NCBI GenBank assembly: GCA_047608075.1
Contig: JBLKRX010000009.1
Span: forward strand, 62,001 to 126,000
Reading direction: 5' to 3'
DNA length: 64,000 nucleotides
Source of the DNA: Ferdinandcohnia humi_A
Lineage (GTDB): Bacteria; Bacillota; Bacilli; Bacillales; Bacillaceae_L
Below are positions 24,967 through 33,825 of the stretch, piece after piece. The translations under genes were made by a program, and so were the position numbers. The notes beneath the pieces are model-generated. The model was not told the DNA's origin. It made no database searches and saw only the letters and a program-made list of their open reading frames with translations. The first letter of the stretch is position 1, and the number at the start of each line of letters is the position of its first letter.

Positions 24967-26136
24967 ATGAAGACAGAAATTATTGCAGCTATAGACCAAT
25001 ACAAGAATCGTTTCTATGAAATTAGTGAATATATTGGAAAAAATCCAGAACTTGGACATGAAGAATTTAAAGCTTGTAAGATACTCTCTGATGAATTAGC
25101 TAGTCATCAATTCAAAGTCGAGGTAGGCACAGTTAATCTCCCTACGGCTTTTGAAGCAGTATATGATAGTGGATTACCTGGTCCCACAATTGGGATTATG
25201 GCGGAATATGACGCACTTCCAGAGTTAGGACATGCATGCGGACATAATTTAATTGGAACAATGGGTATTGCTGCTGGTATTGGATTAAGTAAGGTTCTTT
25301 CTGAAACTGGCGGTAAGGTTGTTGTATACGGAACGCCTGCTGAAGAAACGCGAGGCGGTAAGGTTACTATGGCTGAACAAGGAATCTTTAATCATCTTGA
25401 TGTAGCTATGATGGTACACCCATTGAGTCATTTTGAAAAAAGTGGTTCCTCTCTTGCAATGGATGCGATTCAATTTGAGTTTTTTGGTCGAGCTGCGCAT
25501 GCTGCAGCAAGTCCTCATGAAGGGATAAATGCATTAGACGCGGCAATTCAAACCTTTAATAGTATTAATGCATTAAGACAGCATATTACTCCAGATACGC
25601 GAATCCATGGGATTATTACTGAGGGTGGTAAAGCAGCAAATATCGTACCTGATTATGCCGTAGCACAGTTTTATGTAAGAGCCGGTTCACGCGAGTACTT
25701 GAATGAATTAGTTGAAAAGGTAAAAAGTTGTGCGGAAGGGGCTGCTCTCCAAACAGGGGCAAAAGTAACCTCTTCTTATTACGAATTCTCTTATGATAAC
25801 ATGATAACTAACGAGGTTCTTTCAGGGTTATTCACAAATTCTCTACTAGAATTAGGGATTGCTGCTGAAGAGATTCAAGAAAGAACCGAGGGCGGCGGCT
25901 CCTTAGATATGGGTAATGTAAGTCAAGTAGTCCCTTCTATTCACCCTTATATTAAGATTTGTAACGAACCATATGCCTGTCACACCCATGAATTTCGTGA
26001 TGCTGCATTAAGTATACAAGGACAAGAAGCTATGATTCTAGGAGCAAAGGCAATGGCACTAACAGGTTATGAGATTCTAACAAATCCAGAGCTTTTAGAA
26101 AAAATAAAATTAGAATTTGCTCAATCTAAAAAGTAA
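24967..26136 (+). CDS. M20-family amidohydrolase (AbgB/aminoacylase-like)
   Basis: 389 aa. Metal-site motifs are MAEYDALPELGHACGHN near residue 80, AEETRGGK near 118 and HPLSHF near 148, with the dimerisation domain in the middle (FFGRAAHAAASPHEGINALDA). This is the M20D type that includes p-aminobenzoyl-glutamate hydrolase and N-acyl amino-acid amidohydrolases. Substrate unknown. It is divergent from the yod cluster and carries its own terminator; a second deacylase so near yodQ is notable. Confidence 0.85.
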   Translation: MKTEIIAAIDQYKNRFYEISEYIGKNPELGHEEFKACKILSDELASHQFKVEVGTVNLPTAFEAVYDSGLPGPTIGIMAEYDALPELGHACGHNLIGTMGIAAGIGLSKVLSETGGKVVVYGTPAEETRGGKVTMAEQGIFNHLDVAMMVHPLSHFEKSGSSLAMDAIQFEFFGRAAHAAASPHEGINALDAAIQTFNSINALRQHITPDTRIHGIITEGGKAANIVPDYAVAQFYVRAGSREYLNELVEKVKSCAEGAALQTGAKVTSSYYEFSYDNMITNEVLSGLFTNSLLELGIAAEEIQERTEGGGSLDMGNVSQVVPSIHPYIKICNEPYACHTHEFRDAALSIQGQEAMILGAKAMALTGYEILTNPELLEKIKLEFAQSKK

Positions 26137-26145
26137 GAAAAATGG

Positions 26146-26182
26146 AAGGATGCCTTATGGTCAATCATATGCATCCTTTTTT
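26146..26182 (+). terminator. Terminator of the M20 amidohydrolase gene
   Basis: AAGGATGC/GCATCCTT stem (26146-26153 with 26171-26178) followed by a T-run to 26182. Confidence 0.85.
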
Positions 26183-26269
26183 AATGTCAAATTGGCTACA
26201 ACGTTTGCTAGTTATTGTATCTATACTCCTAACACAGACATCATAAAAAAAGACCCTGTAAAATACAGA

Positions 26270-26293
26270 AAAGCAGTCCCGAGGGACTGCTTT
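26270..26293 (-). terminator. Terminator of the cold-shock gene
   Basis: AAAGCAGTCC/GGACTGCTTT stem around a short CGAG loop with T residues on the minus strand. Confidence 0.85.
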
Positions 26294-26316
26294 AATATGT
26301 GATTGTATATGTTGAA

Positions 26317-26517
26317 TTATAATTTAACTACGTTAGCAGCTTGAGGTCCACGGTTACCTTCAACGATTTCGAAAGAAACTTCTTGACCTTCTTCTAAAGT
26401 TTTGAAACCTTCACCTTGGATAGCTGAGAAGTGTACGAATACATCGTCTCCACCTTGTACTTCGATGAATCCGAAACCTTTTTCGCTGTTAAACCATTTT
26501 ACTTTACCATTTTGCAT
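26317..26517 (-). CDS. cspD: Cold-shock protein (CspB/CspD family)
   Basis: 66-aa single-stranded nucleic-acid-binding beta barrel. RNP1 KGFGFIEV and RNP2 VFVHFSAI are intact. The N-terminus MQNGKVKWFNSEKGFGFIEVQG is closest to B. subtilis CspD. AGGAGG precedes the ATG. The 364-bp stretch 26518-26881 upstream holds no gene; its near part is probably the long structured leader typical of csp mRNAs, and the rest shows nothing I can name. Confidence 0.93.
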   Translation of the reverse strand: MQNGKVKWFNSEKGFGFIEVQGGDDVFVHFSAIQGEGFKTLEEGQEVSFEIVEGNRGPQAANVVKL

Positions 26518-26881
26518 AAAATATGCCTCCTAAATGTTAACACACAAGCCAATTGTGCATTCAAAAAATTAACCATTAAACTACTTACATAAATCTAAAA
26601 CAAAATTACATATAACTCCAAGAATCGGTAATTCAATATGAAATTATCTTTCTTTAAACTTATATACGCAACAAAATGGTCTGTTTAATCATACCATTCC
26701 TTATTGGTAGAGTCAACCATTCCCAAATATTTTTAGCAATAATAATAAAAAATGGTTCTTTTGATGCATCAATTAAAACAACAAGTTTGATCGGCATTTA
26801 TGTTACCGACGACCCCTATTAAAAATGCGCCGGAGAGAAGCGATGAAAGTCAGTTTTTACGAACTCAACGTTCAGATACTA

Positions 26882-27844
26882 TTACTTGAATAGTTTCTTA
26901 TATTCGCCATATCCTTCCTTTTCCAGATCTTCTTTTGGAATAAAACGAAGGGCTGCAGAGTTAATACAATAACGTAAGCGATTGGGTCCTGGTCCATCGT
27001 AAAACAAATGTCCTAAATGGGAGTCAGCTGTATTACTTCTCACCTCTGTACGGATCATTCCGTGTGACGTATCTAATTCCTCAACAATTTCTTTCTCATC
27101 AATTGTTTTTGTAAAACTTGGCCAACCACAGCCTGCATCATATTGGTCTTTAGAGCTAAATAGCGGTTTACCTGATACAATATCTACGTAAATACCTTCC
27201 ACAGCATTATTCCAAAACTCATTTTGAAAAGGTGGCTCTGTGCCATTTTCCTGTGTTACCTTATATTGCATCGGCGTTAATTTTTTCTTTTGTTCTTCAA
27301 AGCGTTTCGCCGCCCAGTGCTTGCGAATAAATGCATCTCGGCCAGAACTTTTCCGATATCGGTTATAATGCTCAGGCTTCTTCTTATAATAATCCTGGTG
27401 ATAATCCTCAGCAGGATAGAATTCCTTGGCTGGTAAGATTTTAGTCACAATCGGCTTTGAGAAAATACCGCTATTCGTTATATACTGCTTTGACTCCTCT
27501 GCATGTTTTCTTTGCTCTTCTGAATGATAAAAAATAGCTGTCTTATACGAATGTCCCCTGTCGTAAAATTGTCCCCCTTCATCTGTAGGATCAATTTGCT
27601 GCCAGAATAGTTCTAACAATTTTTCATAAGGAAACACATCAGGGTCATATGTAATCTGAACGGCTTCATAGTGACCAGTCGTATCTGCACACACCTCTTC
27701 ATATGTTGGGTTAACTGTTGTTCCACCTGTATATCCTGAGACTACCTCAATAATCCCAGGCTGCTCATCAAAAGGCTTCACCATACACCAGAAGCATCCA
27801 CCCGCAAAGGTAGCCTTTTGATATTTGTCATTTGAATTTGCCAT
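26882..27844 (-). CDS. msrAB: Fused peptide methionine sulfoxide reductase MsrA/MsrB
   Basis: Repairs both S- and R-methionine sulfoxide. The MsrA domain is first (catalytic cysteine in GGCFWC near residue 17; GYTGG and YHQDYY motifs). An intact MsrB domain starts near 185 (MQYKVTQENGTEPPF, CGWPSF, HLGHLF) with the catalytic cysteine in RYCINSAALRF near 299. MsrB zinc cysteines (CxxC pairs) are not seen, as in zinc-less members. 320 aa is normal for a fusion; B. subtilis has separate msrA and msrB beside ypmRS, and ypmRS lie a few kb away here. Confidence 0.95.
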   Translation of the reverse strand: MANSNDKYQKATFAGGCFWCMVKPFDEQPGIIEVVSGYTGGTTVNPTYEEVCADTTGHYEAVQITYDPDVFPYEKLLELFWQQIDPTDEGGQFYDRGHSYKTAIFYHSEEQRKHAEESKQYITNSGIFSKPIVTKILPAKEFYPAEDYHQDYYKKKPEHYNRYRKSSGRDAFIRKHWAAKRFEEQKKKLTPMQYKVTQENGTEPPFQNEFWNNAVEGIYVDIVSGKPLFSSKDQYDAGCGWPSFTKTIDEKEIVEELDTSHGMIRTEVRSNTADSHLGHLFYDGPGPNRLRYCINSAALRFIPKEDLEKEGYGEYKKLFK

Positions 27845-27969
27845 GTGTTCTCATCCTTTCTTTCCTGAATACTTTGTACATTATTATAACACTATATTGA
27901 TTGGTTCCAATCATTTCGCTCATAATCAGTAACAAGTAAGGAAATAGTAGGAAATAGGAGGTGTAACGA

Positions 27970-28218
27970 ATGAGTGATCCATATCTATGTCCAAACTGTA
28001 AATCAAATCGAACTAGATTTAATATTATTGAACAGGTTGCAAAATCTGTGAAAATGGACCCTCAAACTGGCGAAGTAGTACAGGAATACACTGATAATCT
28101 TGATACTTTCCATGTACCTTATCGTGGACCAGATTATAAAGTACAATGTGGGGTATGCGGACTTATTGAAGATGAGAGGTCCTTTGTCAAAAGAGCTCAA
28201 AATCATAAAGGCTTGTAA
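27970..28218 (+). CDS. Small zinc-ribbon protein of unknown function (82 aa)
   Basis: Two knuckles, CPNCKSN at residue 7 and CGVCGLIE near 60, form a probable zinc ribbon split by a 50-residue insert (FHVPYRGPDYKVQCG). ATAGGAGGTG precedes the ATG. Divergent from msrAB with a shared terminator at its end. No family known to me. Confidence 0.75.
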   Translation: MSDPYLCPNCKSNRTRFNIIEQVAKSVKMDPQTGEVVQEYTDNLDTFHVPYRGPDYKVQCGVCGLIEDERSFVKRAQNHKGL

Positions 28219-28228
28219 GATAAACAAA

Positions 28229-28257
28229 AGGCTTTAGGAAACTAGTACCTAAAGCCT
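28229..28257. terminator. Bidirectional terminator
   Basis: AGGCTTTAGG/CCTAAAGCCT, a 10-bp perfect stem between convergent genes, with T-rich tail on the plus strand (CTTTGTTTTT) and TTTTGT on the minus. Confidence 0.85.
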
Positions 28258-29264
28258 CTTTGTTTTTCATTAAGAAAGGATCTTTTTAATATGGATGTCC
28301 GTAACTCAATCAATGGCTGTGAGATTGCACGAATTAACTTAGAAGATAGTAAAAATGTCAGAAGTAAAGTTGCTAAAGCCAATAACAATATGCTATTTGT
28401 TTCTTTAATAACATCAAGCCATTCACTGTGTCTAAAATACTTAATAACAAATCCGTGAAGTAAATACACGTAAAATGTGTGTGTACCCCAGCTTGTAAAG
28501 AAGTATTGCTTCTTTGGAATGATTGCAAAGAATGCAAAGGTTGTTAAAAATGAAATAAGATAGATTGCTAGTCTGATAAGACCTCCGATGTTTTCTTGAT
28601 TCAAATATTCATAGGATTTTGAACCAAGTAACCATCCTGTATTGAATTCGGGTACAAAATAATACCCTATTAAAATAGCAAACAGTAACACCCATGACCC
28701 AATTTGGAAAGCAGGTCGTTTTAAAATTGTAAAATGCTCCTTCTTAACGTAGTATCCGAGAAGAAATAAAGGGAAAAATACAAACGTTCTTGATAAACTC
28801 AGGTAGTTACCAATAAACGGAAGATAACCTATTGCTATCCCTATTAAGATTGAGATGGTAATTGACCATTTATAGCTGAATTTAGTAAACAAGTACAGCA
28901 TTACATTCCAACAAAACATACTAATTAAAAACCATAATGACCATTGTGGATTGAATATTTCAAATAGCAGGTTTTCCCCTTTGTATAAGAAATAATAATA
29001 GATTGTATATAGTAGTTGAAAGATTAAATATGGTATTAACAGCTTTTTTGCTGTCTTTTTTATATATCCTTCCTTCTTGAAACCTTTCGCAAAATAACCA
29101 GCAACTAAAATAAATGCTGGCATATGAAACGAATATACAAATTGATACAATGTCATCATTAGTTTATTATCTTGGATAAATGGCTGTATAAAATGTCCAA
29201 AGACAACAAGCAGTATCAGGATAAATTTAGCATTATCAAAATAATACTCTCGTTTCTTTTCCAT
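28242..29264 (-). CDS. Acyltransferase 3 family integral membrane protein
   Basis: 340 aa with about ten membrane helices and a cytoplasmic KKREYYFDNAKFILI start typical of the acyltransferase 3 / fucose-4-O-acetylase branch. The family marker histidine is in VVFGHFIQP near residue 24, and SFHMPAFILVAGYF follows. Such proteins O-acetylate surface sugars. The extracellular SGNH domain of OatA is absent. Single gene. Confidence 0.85.
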   Translation of the reverse strand: MEKKREYYFDNAKFILILLVVFGHFIQPFIQDNKLMMTLYQFVYSFHMPAFILVAGYFAKGFKKEGYIKKTAKKLLIPYLIFQLLYTIYYYFLYKGENLLFEIFNPQWSLWFLISMFCWNVMLYLFTKFSYKWSITISILIGIAIGYLPFIGNYLSLSRTFVFFPLFLLGYYVKKEHFTILKRPAFQIGSWVLLFAILIGYYFVPEFNTGWLLGSKSYEYLNQENIGGLIRLAIYLISFLTTFAFFAIIPKKQYFFTSWGTHTFYVYLLHGFVIKYFRHSEWLDVIKETNSILLLALATLLLTFLLSSKLIRAISQPLIELRTSILKRSFLNEKQRGFRY

Positions 29265-29479
29265 CTGATAACCTCCACTTGGTAATTGTTATTGCATTAT
29301 AACATCAATTAAGTGGATTTTATGATGATGTCTTTGATTTGTAAATGTCTTATCACCAAATTCGAACAAGATGTAATTATATTGAAAAATCTTAACAGAA
29401 ATGAAATGTATGTAAAGATGTGATTTACTTCATCCCATTCAATCGTTGATAAACCTATACTAAATATGGGGTGATACAA

Positions 29480-29737
29480 ATGAAAAAAGATTGGTCAATT
29501 GATTTAGAGCACGGAGATTATGAGAGGAACATATCATTAGTCATTGAGGACGGTTTAAAAGCGATTCATGTGACTGAAAGCGGCTATTATGTTAATTTAG
29601 TTACACCAGCTGTCTTCGGAAATCCAGTTCATTACATGACAGACCCAATCCTTAACAGGTTTCAGTCTGGTGTAACCTTAAAATTTATCGATCAATGTGG
29701 ATGTGGTGGGTATGTCCTTAGAGCTTGGAAAAAATGA
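29480..29737 (+). CDS. Small protein with C-terminal CGCGG motif (85 aa)
   Basis: ATG 6 nt after GGGGTG; the in-frame ATG at 29471 is too close to that site. Mixed alpha/beta, no signal. The end FIDQCGCGGYVLRAWKK carries two cysteines that may bind metal. No known family. Followed by a possible gene remnant. Confidence 0.65.
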   Translation: MKKDWSIDLEHGDYERNISLVIEDGLKAIHVTESGYYVNLVTPAVFGNPVHYMTDPILNRFQSGVTLKFIDQCGCGGYVLRAWKK

Positions 29738-29738
29738 G

Positions 29739-29837
29739 GAATGCTTAAGAAGGCTTGAACAGTATCATAATCGACAAGTTGTTGTAATTTAGTATGAAGA
29801 TGAGCAGGTTTATAAACGTGAAGGTGTATTCTTTTAA
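29739..29837 (+). pseudogene. Possible gene remnant
   Basis: One frame reads ECLRRLEQYHNRQVVVI, stop, then YEDEQVYKREGVFF, stop. This looks like the end of a small protein interrupted by a TAG, with no start codon. Too short to assign. Beyond it, 29838-30019 shows nothing clear. Confidence 0.25.
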
Positions 29838-30019
29838 GTCATACAAGTGGATGATTATGTATAGAGATTTTTACAAAATAACAAACAGGACAAATGACAT
29901 TGTACAAATTTATTTTTCATAAATAAATAGCAAGGGCCTTCTGAAAGAATGAATTTTTGGGAGGTTGATTCACTTTCTGAACACAAACATAACAAAAAAG
30001 AGGAGACCCAGTTGCCCCT

Positions 30020-30604
30020 CTATCCCTCTGTTGGAACTTGTAATATAAATGTAAGTTCATTAGAGCTTAAGTTAAAGGTTTTTACGCGGACCTTCAAATC
30101 GCTCTTACCTTCCATCTCCGAAAGGTAAACAAAGATATCCTGCTTTTTCGGATCAATTTTAACCCAATCAGGAAGATTGTAATAATCATTAATGTATCGA
30201 AGTACAAATGATACAGGTAAATTAACTTGGCCAACTGTGAAGGCTTCTTGTTTCAGAATAAGATTGCCATTCTCAATTACTTCTGGTTTAAAGGTCATTA
30301 CTAAATCGATTTCCTTACCAAAAACAGTTATTGTTCCAACAAGCATGACCCTTTCTGTTAACAGCACCTTATAATTAAGTGGATCATCCTTTGCTTCCTT
30401 TTTTAAGTAACTATTGATAACCTTGGTAAGGTCCTCTTTATTTGTTTCTACAAGTAGATCTATGTGTTTCTCCTTACTCTTCTCCTGTTTTATATTAACA
30501 GTTTCATTTGGCCATACTATCATAGCTACAAACACAGACAGTGCGGTGAGATTTACTGCTAGAAGTATTATAAAAAGAAGCTTCCATTTATTTGTGATTT
30601 TCAT
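30020..30604 (-). CDS. ypmS: YpmS-family membrane-anchored protein (DUF2140)
   Basis: 194 aa, one N-terminal membrane helix (residues 8-31, LLFIILLAVNLTALSVFVAMIVW), remainder extracytoplasmic and beta-rich with repeats of VMLVGTITVFGKEIDLVMTF type. 26 bp downstream of ypmR, so one operon, as in B. subtilis. Function unknown; the family pairs with a secreted GDSL esterase, suggesting an envelope role. Confidence 0.88.
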   Translation of the reverse strand: MKITNKWKLLFIILLAVNLTALSVFVAMIVWPNETVNIKQEKSKEKHIDLLVETNKEDLTKVINSYLKKEAKDDPLNYKVLLTERVMLVGTITVFGKEIDLVMTFKPEVIENGNLILKQEAFTVGQVNLPVSFVLRYINDYYNLPDWVKIDPKKQDIFVYLSEMEGKSDLKVRVKTFNLSSNELTFILQVPTEG

Positions 30605-30630
30605 GTAATGTGCCTCCTATACGAAGGATA

Positions 30631-31422
30631 TCAGTCAGTAAGAATGGTCTTTAAAATTCTTTCACTTATTAACTCATATCCTTTTGCATTCGGATGAAAT
30701 TCATCAGATGCTAATAAATTTTCTTCTGAATTGCTAAAGATATCCGCAACTGTTACATATTTGGTATTGGTAAATTCAGATAGAACATTACTGCTTCCTT
30801 CATTCCAATTATCTATAATAGCATTTATTTCAATTGAAATATCTACCAACCATCCAAAAGGATTATAAAGTCCCACGAGAACAATTTCTCCATCACTATT
30901 ATAATCCCTTATTTTTTCTAATACCTTATAAAGTCGCTTTTCATATTTAGTCTGTTCACTTTGGAACACTTCAAACGATAAGTCAAAAAGGTTATCTCTG
31001 ACTATCTTCATTATATCATTACCACCAATTGTAATAATAATAATGTCAGCCTCCGCAATTCCTTTTTGTACTTCCTCATCATCCAGTCTATTTAACAGGT
31101 CTGTTGTTTTATGCCCCTTAACACCATAGTTATTCAGGGTAACTTCTTTAATCTCTTTTTGTTGCATTAGATTTTCCTTAAGGATTGTAGTGTATCCCCC
31201 TTGCTTTGTTTCATCGCCTACACCTTGAGTGAGTGAATCCCCTATGGATGCTATATTTAGTTCTCTAGGGATAAAATAATCTGGCACTTCCTGTTTTGGC
31301 TGGAGACCAATCTTATTTTGTGTTAGGCCACCGGTATAAGTAGAAACCGTTGATGAACAGCCCCCAAGTAGTATCAATATTATGAATATTATCAAAACCA
31401 TTTTTTTCAAGATATGTTTCAC
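30631..31422 (-). CDS. ypmR: SGNH/GDSL-type lipoprotein esterase (YpmR)
   Basis: 263 aa. Lipobox LLGGC at residue about 22 marks a lipoprotein. The four SGNH blocks are present: GDSLTQG near 62, GVKGHKT near 99, TIGGNDIMK near 131 and the DEFHPNAKGY near 241 with catalytic Asp/His. It should hydrolyse an ester in the envelope; substrate unknown. Upstream of ypmS in the same operon. The region upstream (31423-32127) is filled by repeats, so its promoter may lie in or before them. Confidence 0.9.
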   Translation of the reverse strand: MKHILKKMVLIIFIILILLGGCSSTVSTYTGGLTQNKIGLQPKQEVPDYFIPRELNIASIGDSLTQGVGDETKQGGYTTILKENLMQQKEIKEVTLNNYGVKGHKTTDLLNRLDDEEVQKGIAEADIIIITIGGNDIMKIVRDNLFDLSFEVFQSEQTKYEKRLYKVLEKIRDYNSDGEIVLVGLYNPFGWLVDISIEINAIIDNWNEGSSNVLSEFTNTKYVTVADIFSNSEENLLASDEFHPNAKGYELISERILKTILTD

Positions 31423-31523
31423 CTACATTTCTATCTAACTTGCATTCTCTAAAGTCTATAAGTTTGTATTATAGCATATGTCAGATTATGTGATTAACCA
31501 ATAGTTTATTAATAGCTCTTTCT

Positions 31524-31788
31524 AAAGGCTGTTTTCGCAGAGATTGTTGTTTTTCGAACAGATTTACTATTAAGTTTATACAGAAGAATATTATTCTGAC
31601 AAGATTACTCTTGAATTCATCAATACTGTCAAAATAGACCCCTCATTCTGACACGATAGTCCATAAATTCATCAAAGCTGTCAGAATAGATCCCTGAACT
31701 AATTAAGTTGACTTGAATCCACCAAACCTTATCAGAAGTCACCACTATACTGGTACAGTGAGCAACAAAGTTTACGAAAAGAGCCTTT
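31524..31788. repeat. MITE-like element C1 with two internal 52-bp hairpin repeats
   Basis: Terminal inverted repeats are AAAGGCTGTTTTCGCAG...TTGTTG at the left (31524-31550) and AGCAACAAAGTTTACGAAAA...GCCTTT at the right (31761-31788). Inside, two direct units 52 bp apart each form ATTCTGAC...GTCA(A/G)AAT inverted repeats (31593-31635 and 31645-31687). The ends match the termini of family A, so both may be moved by the same transposase. No coding frame. Confidence 0.7.
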
Positions 31789-31798
31789 CTAAAAGATT

Positions 31799-32060
31799 GT
31801 TGCTATTTGCTTTATTCAATAAGGGGCAATTACATAGATTGGTGATTTCCGCTCCTGCCACTCGCTTTCCGTGAGCTTCCCTCGTGAGCTGTGCTCCTGC
31901 TGGTCTCACCTGACTTGCACAGGATGTGCTGACGTCTACGTTCGCCACAGGACGTGGCGGTCCTTAGTAGACGTTCCTTATCTTCAGCTGGAGTCTCGTG
32001 CCATTCGCTCCAATCATCCTGCTGAAAACATAACTGTCAACTTTTGCGAAAACAGCTTTT
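31799..32060 (+). repeat. Dispersed MITE-like repeat family A, copy 3
   Basis: Core nearly identical to 7799-8087 (for example TGCACAGGATG and GTGGCGGTCCTTAGTAGACG). It ends TCAACTTTTGCGAAAACAGCTTTT. It directly follows element C1, so two elements lie in tandem. Confidence 0.8.
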
Positions 32061-32127
32061 TAAAAACACTTATAAAAACTACCTACATCTCTATAAATTA
32101 TACTTTTTTCTCTCACTCACCTACAGC

Positions 32128-32156
32128 AAAAGACGTCAAGGTCATTGACGTCTTTT
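32128..32156. terminator. Terminator downstream of the metallophosphoesterase gene
   Basis: AAAAGACGTCAA/TTGACGTCTTTT, a 12-bp stem with a 5-nt loop. T tracts lie on both sides, so it can act in both directions. Confidence 0.8.
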
Positions 32157-32158
32157 TT

Positions 32159-33016
32159 CTAAATTGCTTGTTTTTCAGTTTTTACATTACCTATCGTTAA
32201 TTCATGAAATGTTATTTCCGGAGTGCTTCCAACACGAATATTGACTCCAGTTTGTCCAAGTCCTTCGTTAATATAGAAGGGTTTCCCATGGTGTGTATGG
32301 TAGCCTTTAATCATATTCATTCTTACAAGCTTCCCCATTTTTACCAAGTGATACGGTTTTGGGTAACAAATTTGTCCCCCATGGAAATGTCCTGATAGGA
32401 GATAGTCAAAATCATACTCCTTCATGTGTAGAACAAGGTTTGGATCATGCGTTAAAACTAAATTGTATCCATCCTTTAGGTTAGAATATGATTCTTTAAG
32501 ATTGCTTCTCTTTGTACTGAAGTCATCAATTCCAATAATATTGACACGGTTGCCGTTCACAAAAATTGATTCATTTTCATTTTGGAGTGTTTTACATCCA
32601 TTCTCATTTAATACTTTCTTTAGGTCCTGAAAATGTTTCTTGTTTAAAACATAGTCGTGGTTTCCAAAAACCGCATAGACCCCATGGGTTGGGTTTAATT
32701 TTTGAAAGATTTGTAGATATGGAATAAGTTTTGGAATGCTCCGTTTTCTATCTAAAAAGTCACCTGTTACTGCAATTAGGTCTATTTTTTCTTCTTTTAC
32801 TCTCTCATATAAATCTTCAGGAGTAATCGATAAATTTTCAAGATGTAGGTCAGAGAGGTGTAGAACATGAAGCTTTGTTTTATCGGTAGGTACATGATTT
32901 TGTTTATTGTTATCCACAAGTACTCGATTCACGTTAACAACATAGGTGTTTTTATTTGCTCTATAGATAAAATACCAAACTAGTAATATTAAAAGTATAA
33001 GAATAAAAAATTTCAT
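32159..33016 (-). CDS. Membrane-anchored metallophosphoesterase (YkoQ/YkuE-like)
   Basis: 285 aa. An N-terminal helix (residues 2-17) anchors it. All calcineurin-like motifs are present: SDLHLE near 55, GDFLDR near 84, GNHD near 118, THDP near 193 and GHFHGG near 212. The usual substrates are phosphate esters in lipid or envelope precursors. It lies 74 bp downstream of the YkoP-like gene. A divergent glycosyltransferase gene completes a set that I recall as ykoN-ykoP-ykoQ in B. subtilis. Confidence 0.85.
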   Translation of the reverse strand: MKFFILILLILLVWYFIYRANKNTYVVNVNRVLVDNNKQNHVPTDKTKLHVLHLSDLHLENLSITPEDLYERVKEEKIDLIAVTGDFLDRKRSIPKLIPYLQIFQKLNPTHGVYAVFGNHDYVLNKKHFQDLKKVLNENGCKTLQNENESIFVNGNRVNIIGIDDFSTKRSNLKESYSNLKDGYNLVLTHDPNLVLHMKEYDFDYLLSGHFHGGQICYPKPYHLVKMGKLVRMNMIKGYHTHHGKPFYINEGLGQTGVNIRVGSTPEITFHELTIGNVKTEKQAI

Positions 33017-33090
33017 AAGAAAACACCACCCTTTCCACTTACAATTATAGTAAATTGAAAACAGAAAGATAGTGGTAATGAATGGATAGA

Positions 33091-33660
33091 CTATTCTTCT
33101 TTGTAGTATAAATCCAAAAGCCTGTTTTTTGACATGAATAAATACATTGGCGGCCTACGTAAGCTTTTTAACGAAACATTTGATACGGCTAGACAATACA
33201 TTGGCATAAAGACAACCTGTTTAAACAGTAGATAATATTTATTTGAGATGCTATGTGTTTCAAACCCTAGTCTCCTACACCCTTTATTTAGTGCTGTAAT
33301 TCCGATAATTCCTTTTATATAGCTTTGCTCAGGGTGGTTATGTAAATATTTTGCCAAACTAGGAAGTGAGTTCTTAACTTGATTATAGATGATTCGTGCT
33401 TTTATTGTCTCTCCCTGATGGCCAATCAATTCTTTGAGAAGAATAACATTGTGAAGATGAATTTTTACTAGCATATCATTTTTCTTAATGGTAGTTCCAT
33501 CCGAAAGTACGCAGGATTTCCCCTTATAACGAGTTAATCTAACTCTAAAAATATTTTTGTTGGATTCATCATCTATGTAGGTTAAGCGTGTAAAAAAATA
33601 ATAAATTGGATCAAGGATTGTCCAGATAGTTATCACATAGGACCTCATTTTAGCATACAT
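33091..33660 (-). CDS. YkoP-like protein of unknown function (189 aa)
   Basis: N-terminal hydrophobic segment around residues 6-24, then a mixed domain with VRLTRYKGKSCVLSDGTTIKKND (a beta hairpin with a conserved-looking GT(T)IKKND turn) and a basic C-terminus. The family is known to me only as the partner of the glycosyltransferase and phosphoesterase beside it. The product is basic and probably membrane-associated. Confidence 0.65.
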   Translation of the reverse strand: MYAKMRSYVITIWTILDPIYYFFTRLTYIDDESNKNIFRVRLTRYKGKSCVLSDGTTIKKNDMLVKIHLHNVILLKELIGHQGETIKARIIYNQVKNSLPSLAKYLHNHPEQSYIKGIIGITALNKGCRRLGFETHSISNKYYLLFKQVVFMPMYCLAVSNVSLKSLRRPPMYLFMSKNRLLDLYYKEE

Positions 33661-33825
33661 CTTTTAAAATTCTCCTTTACTTGAGTTATGTACATCTTCA
33701 TTTTTTGTATTTAGTTCAAAATTATATTTGGAAAAGTAAGGAATTCTAACTTGATACATCTGAATAAAATGTTCTCATCTTATTGAAACTAAAGGAAAAG
33801 CTAATTTACATTAAGGAGATTTTTT

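Noticed and set aside
26117..26302. 61-codon frame after the M20 gene
   Set aside because: It spans two terminators and starts inside the preceding gene.
31871..32200. Open frame inside repeat copy A3 (109 codons)
   Set aside because: It runs through the dispersed repeat core and into a terminator; similar frames recur in the other copies by repeat identity only.
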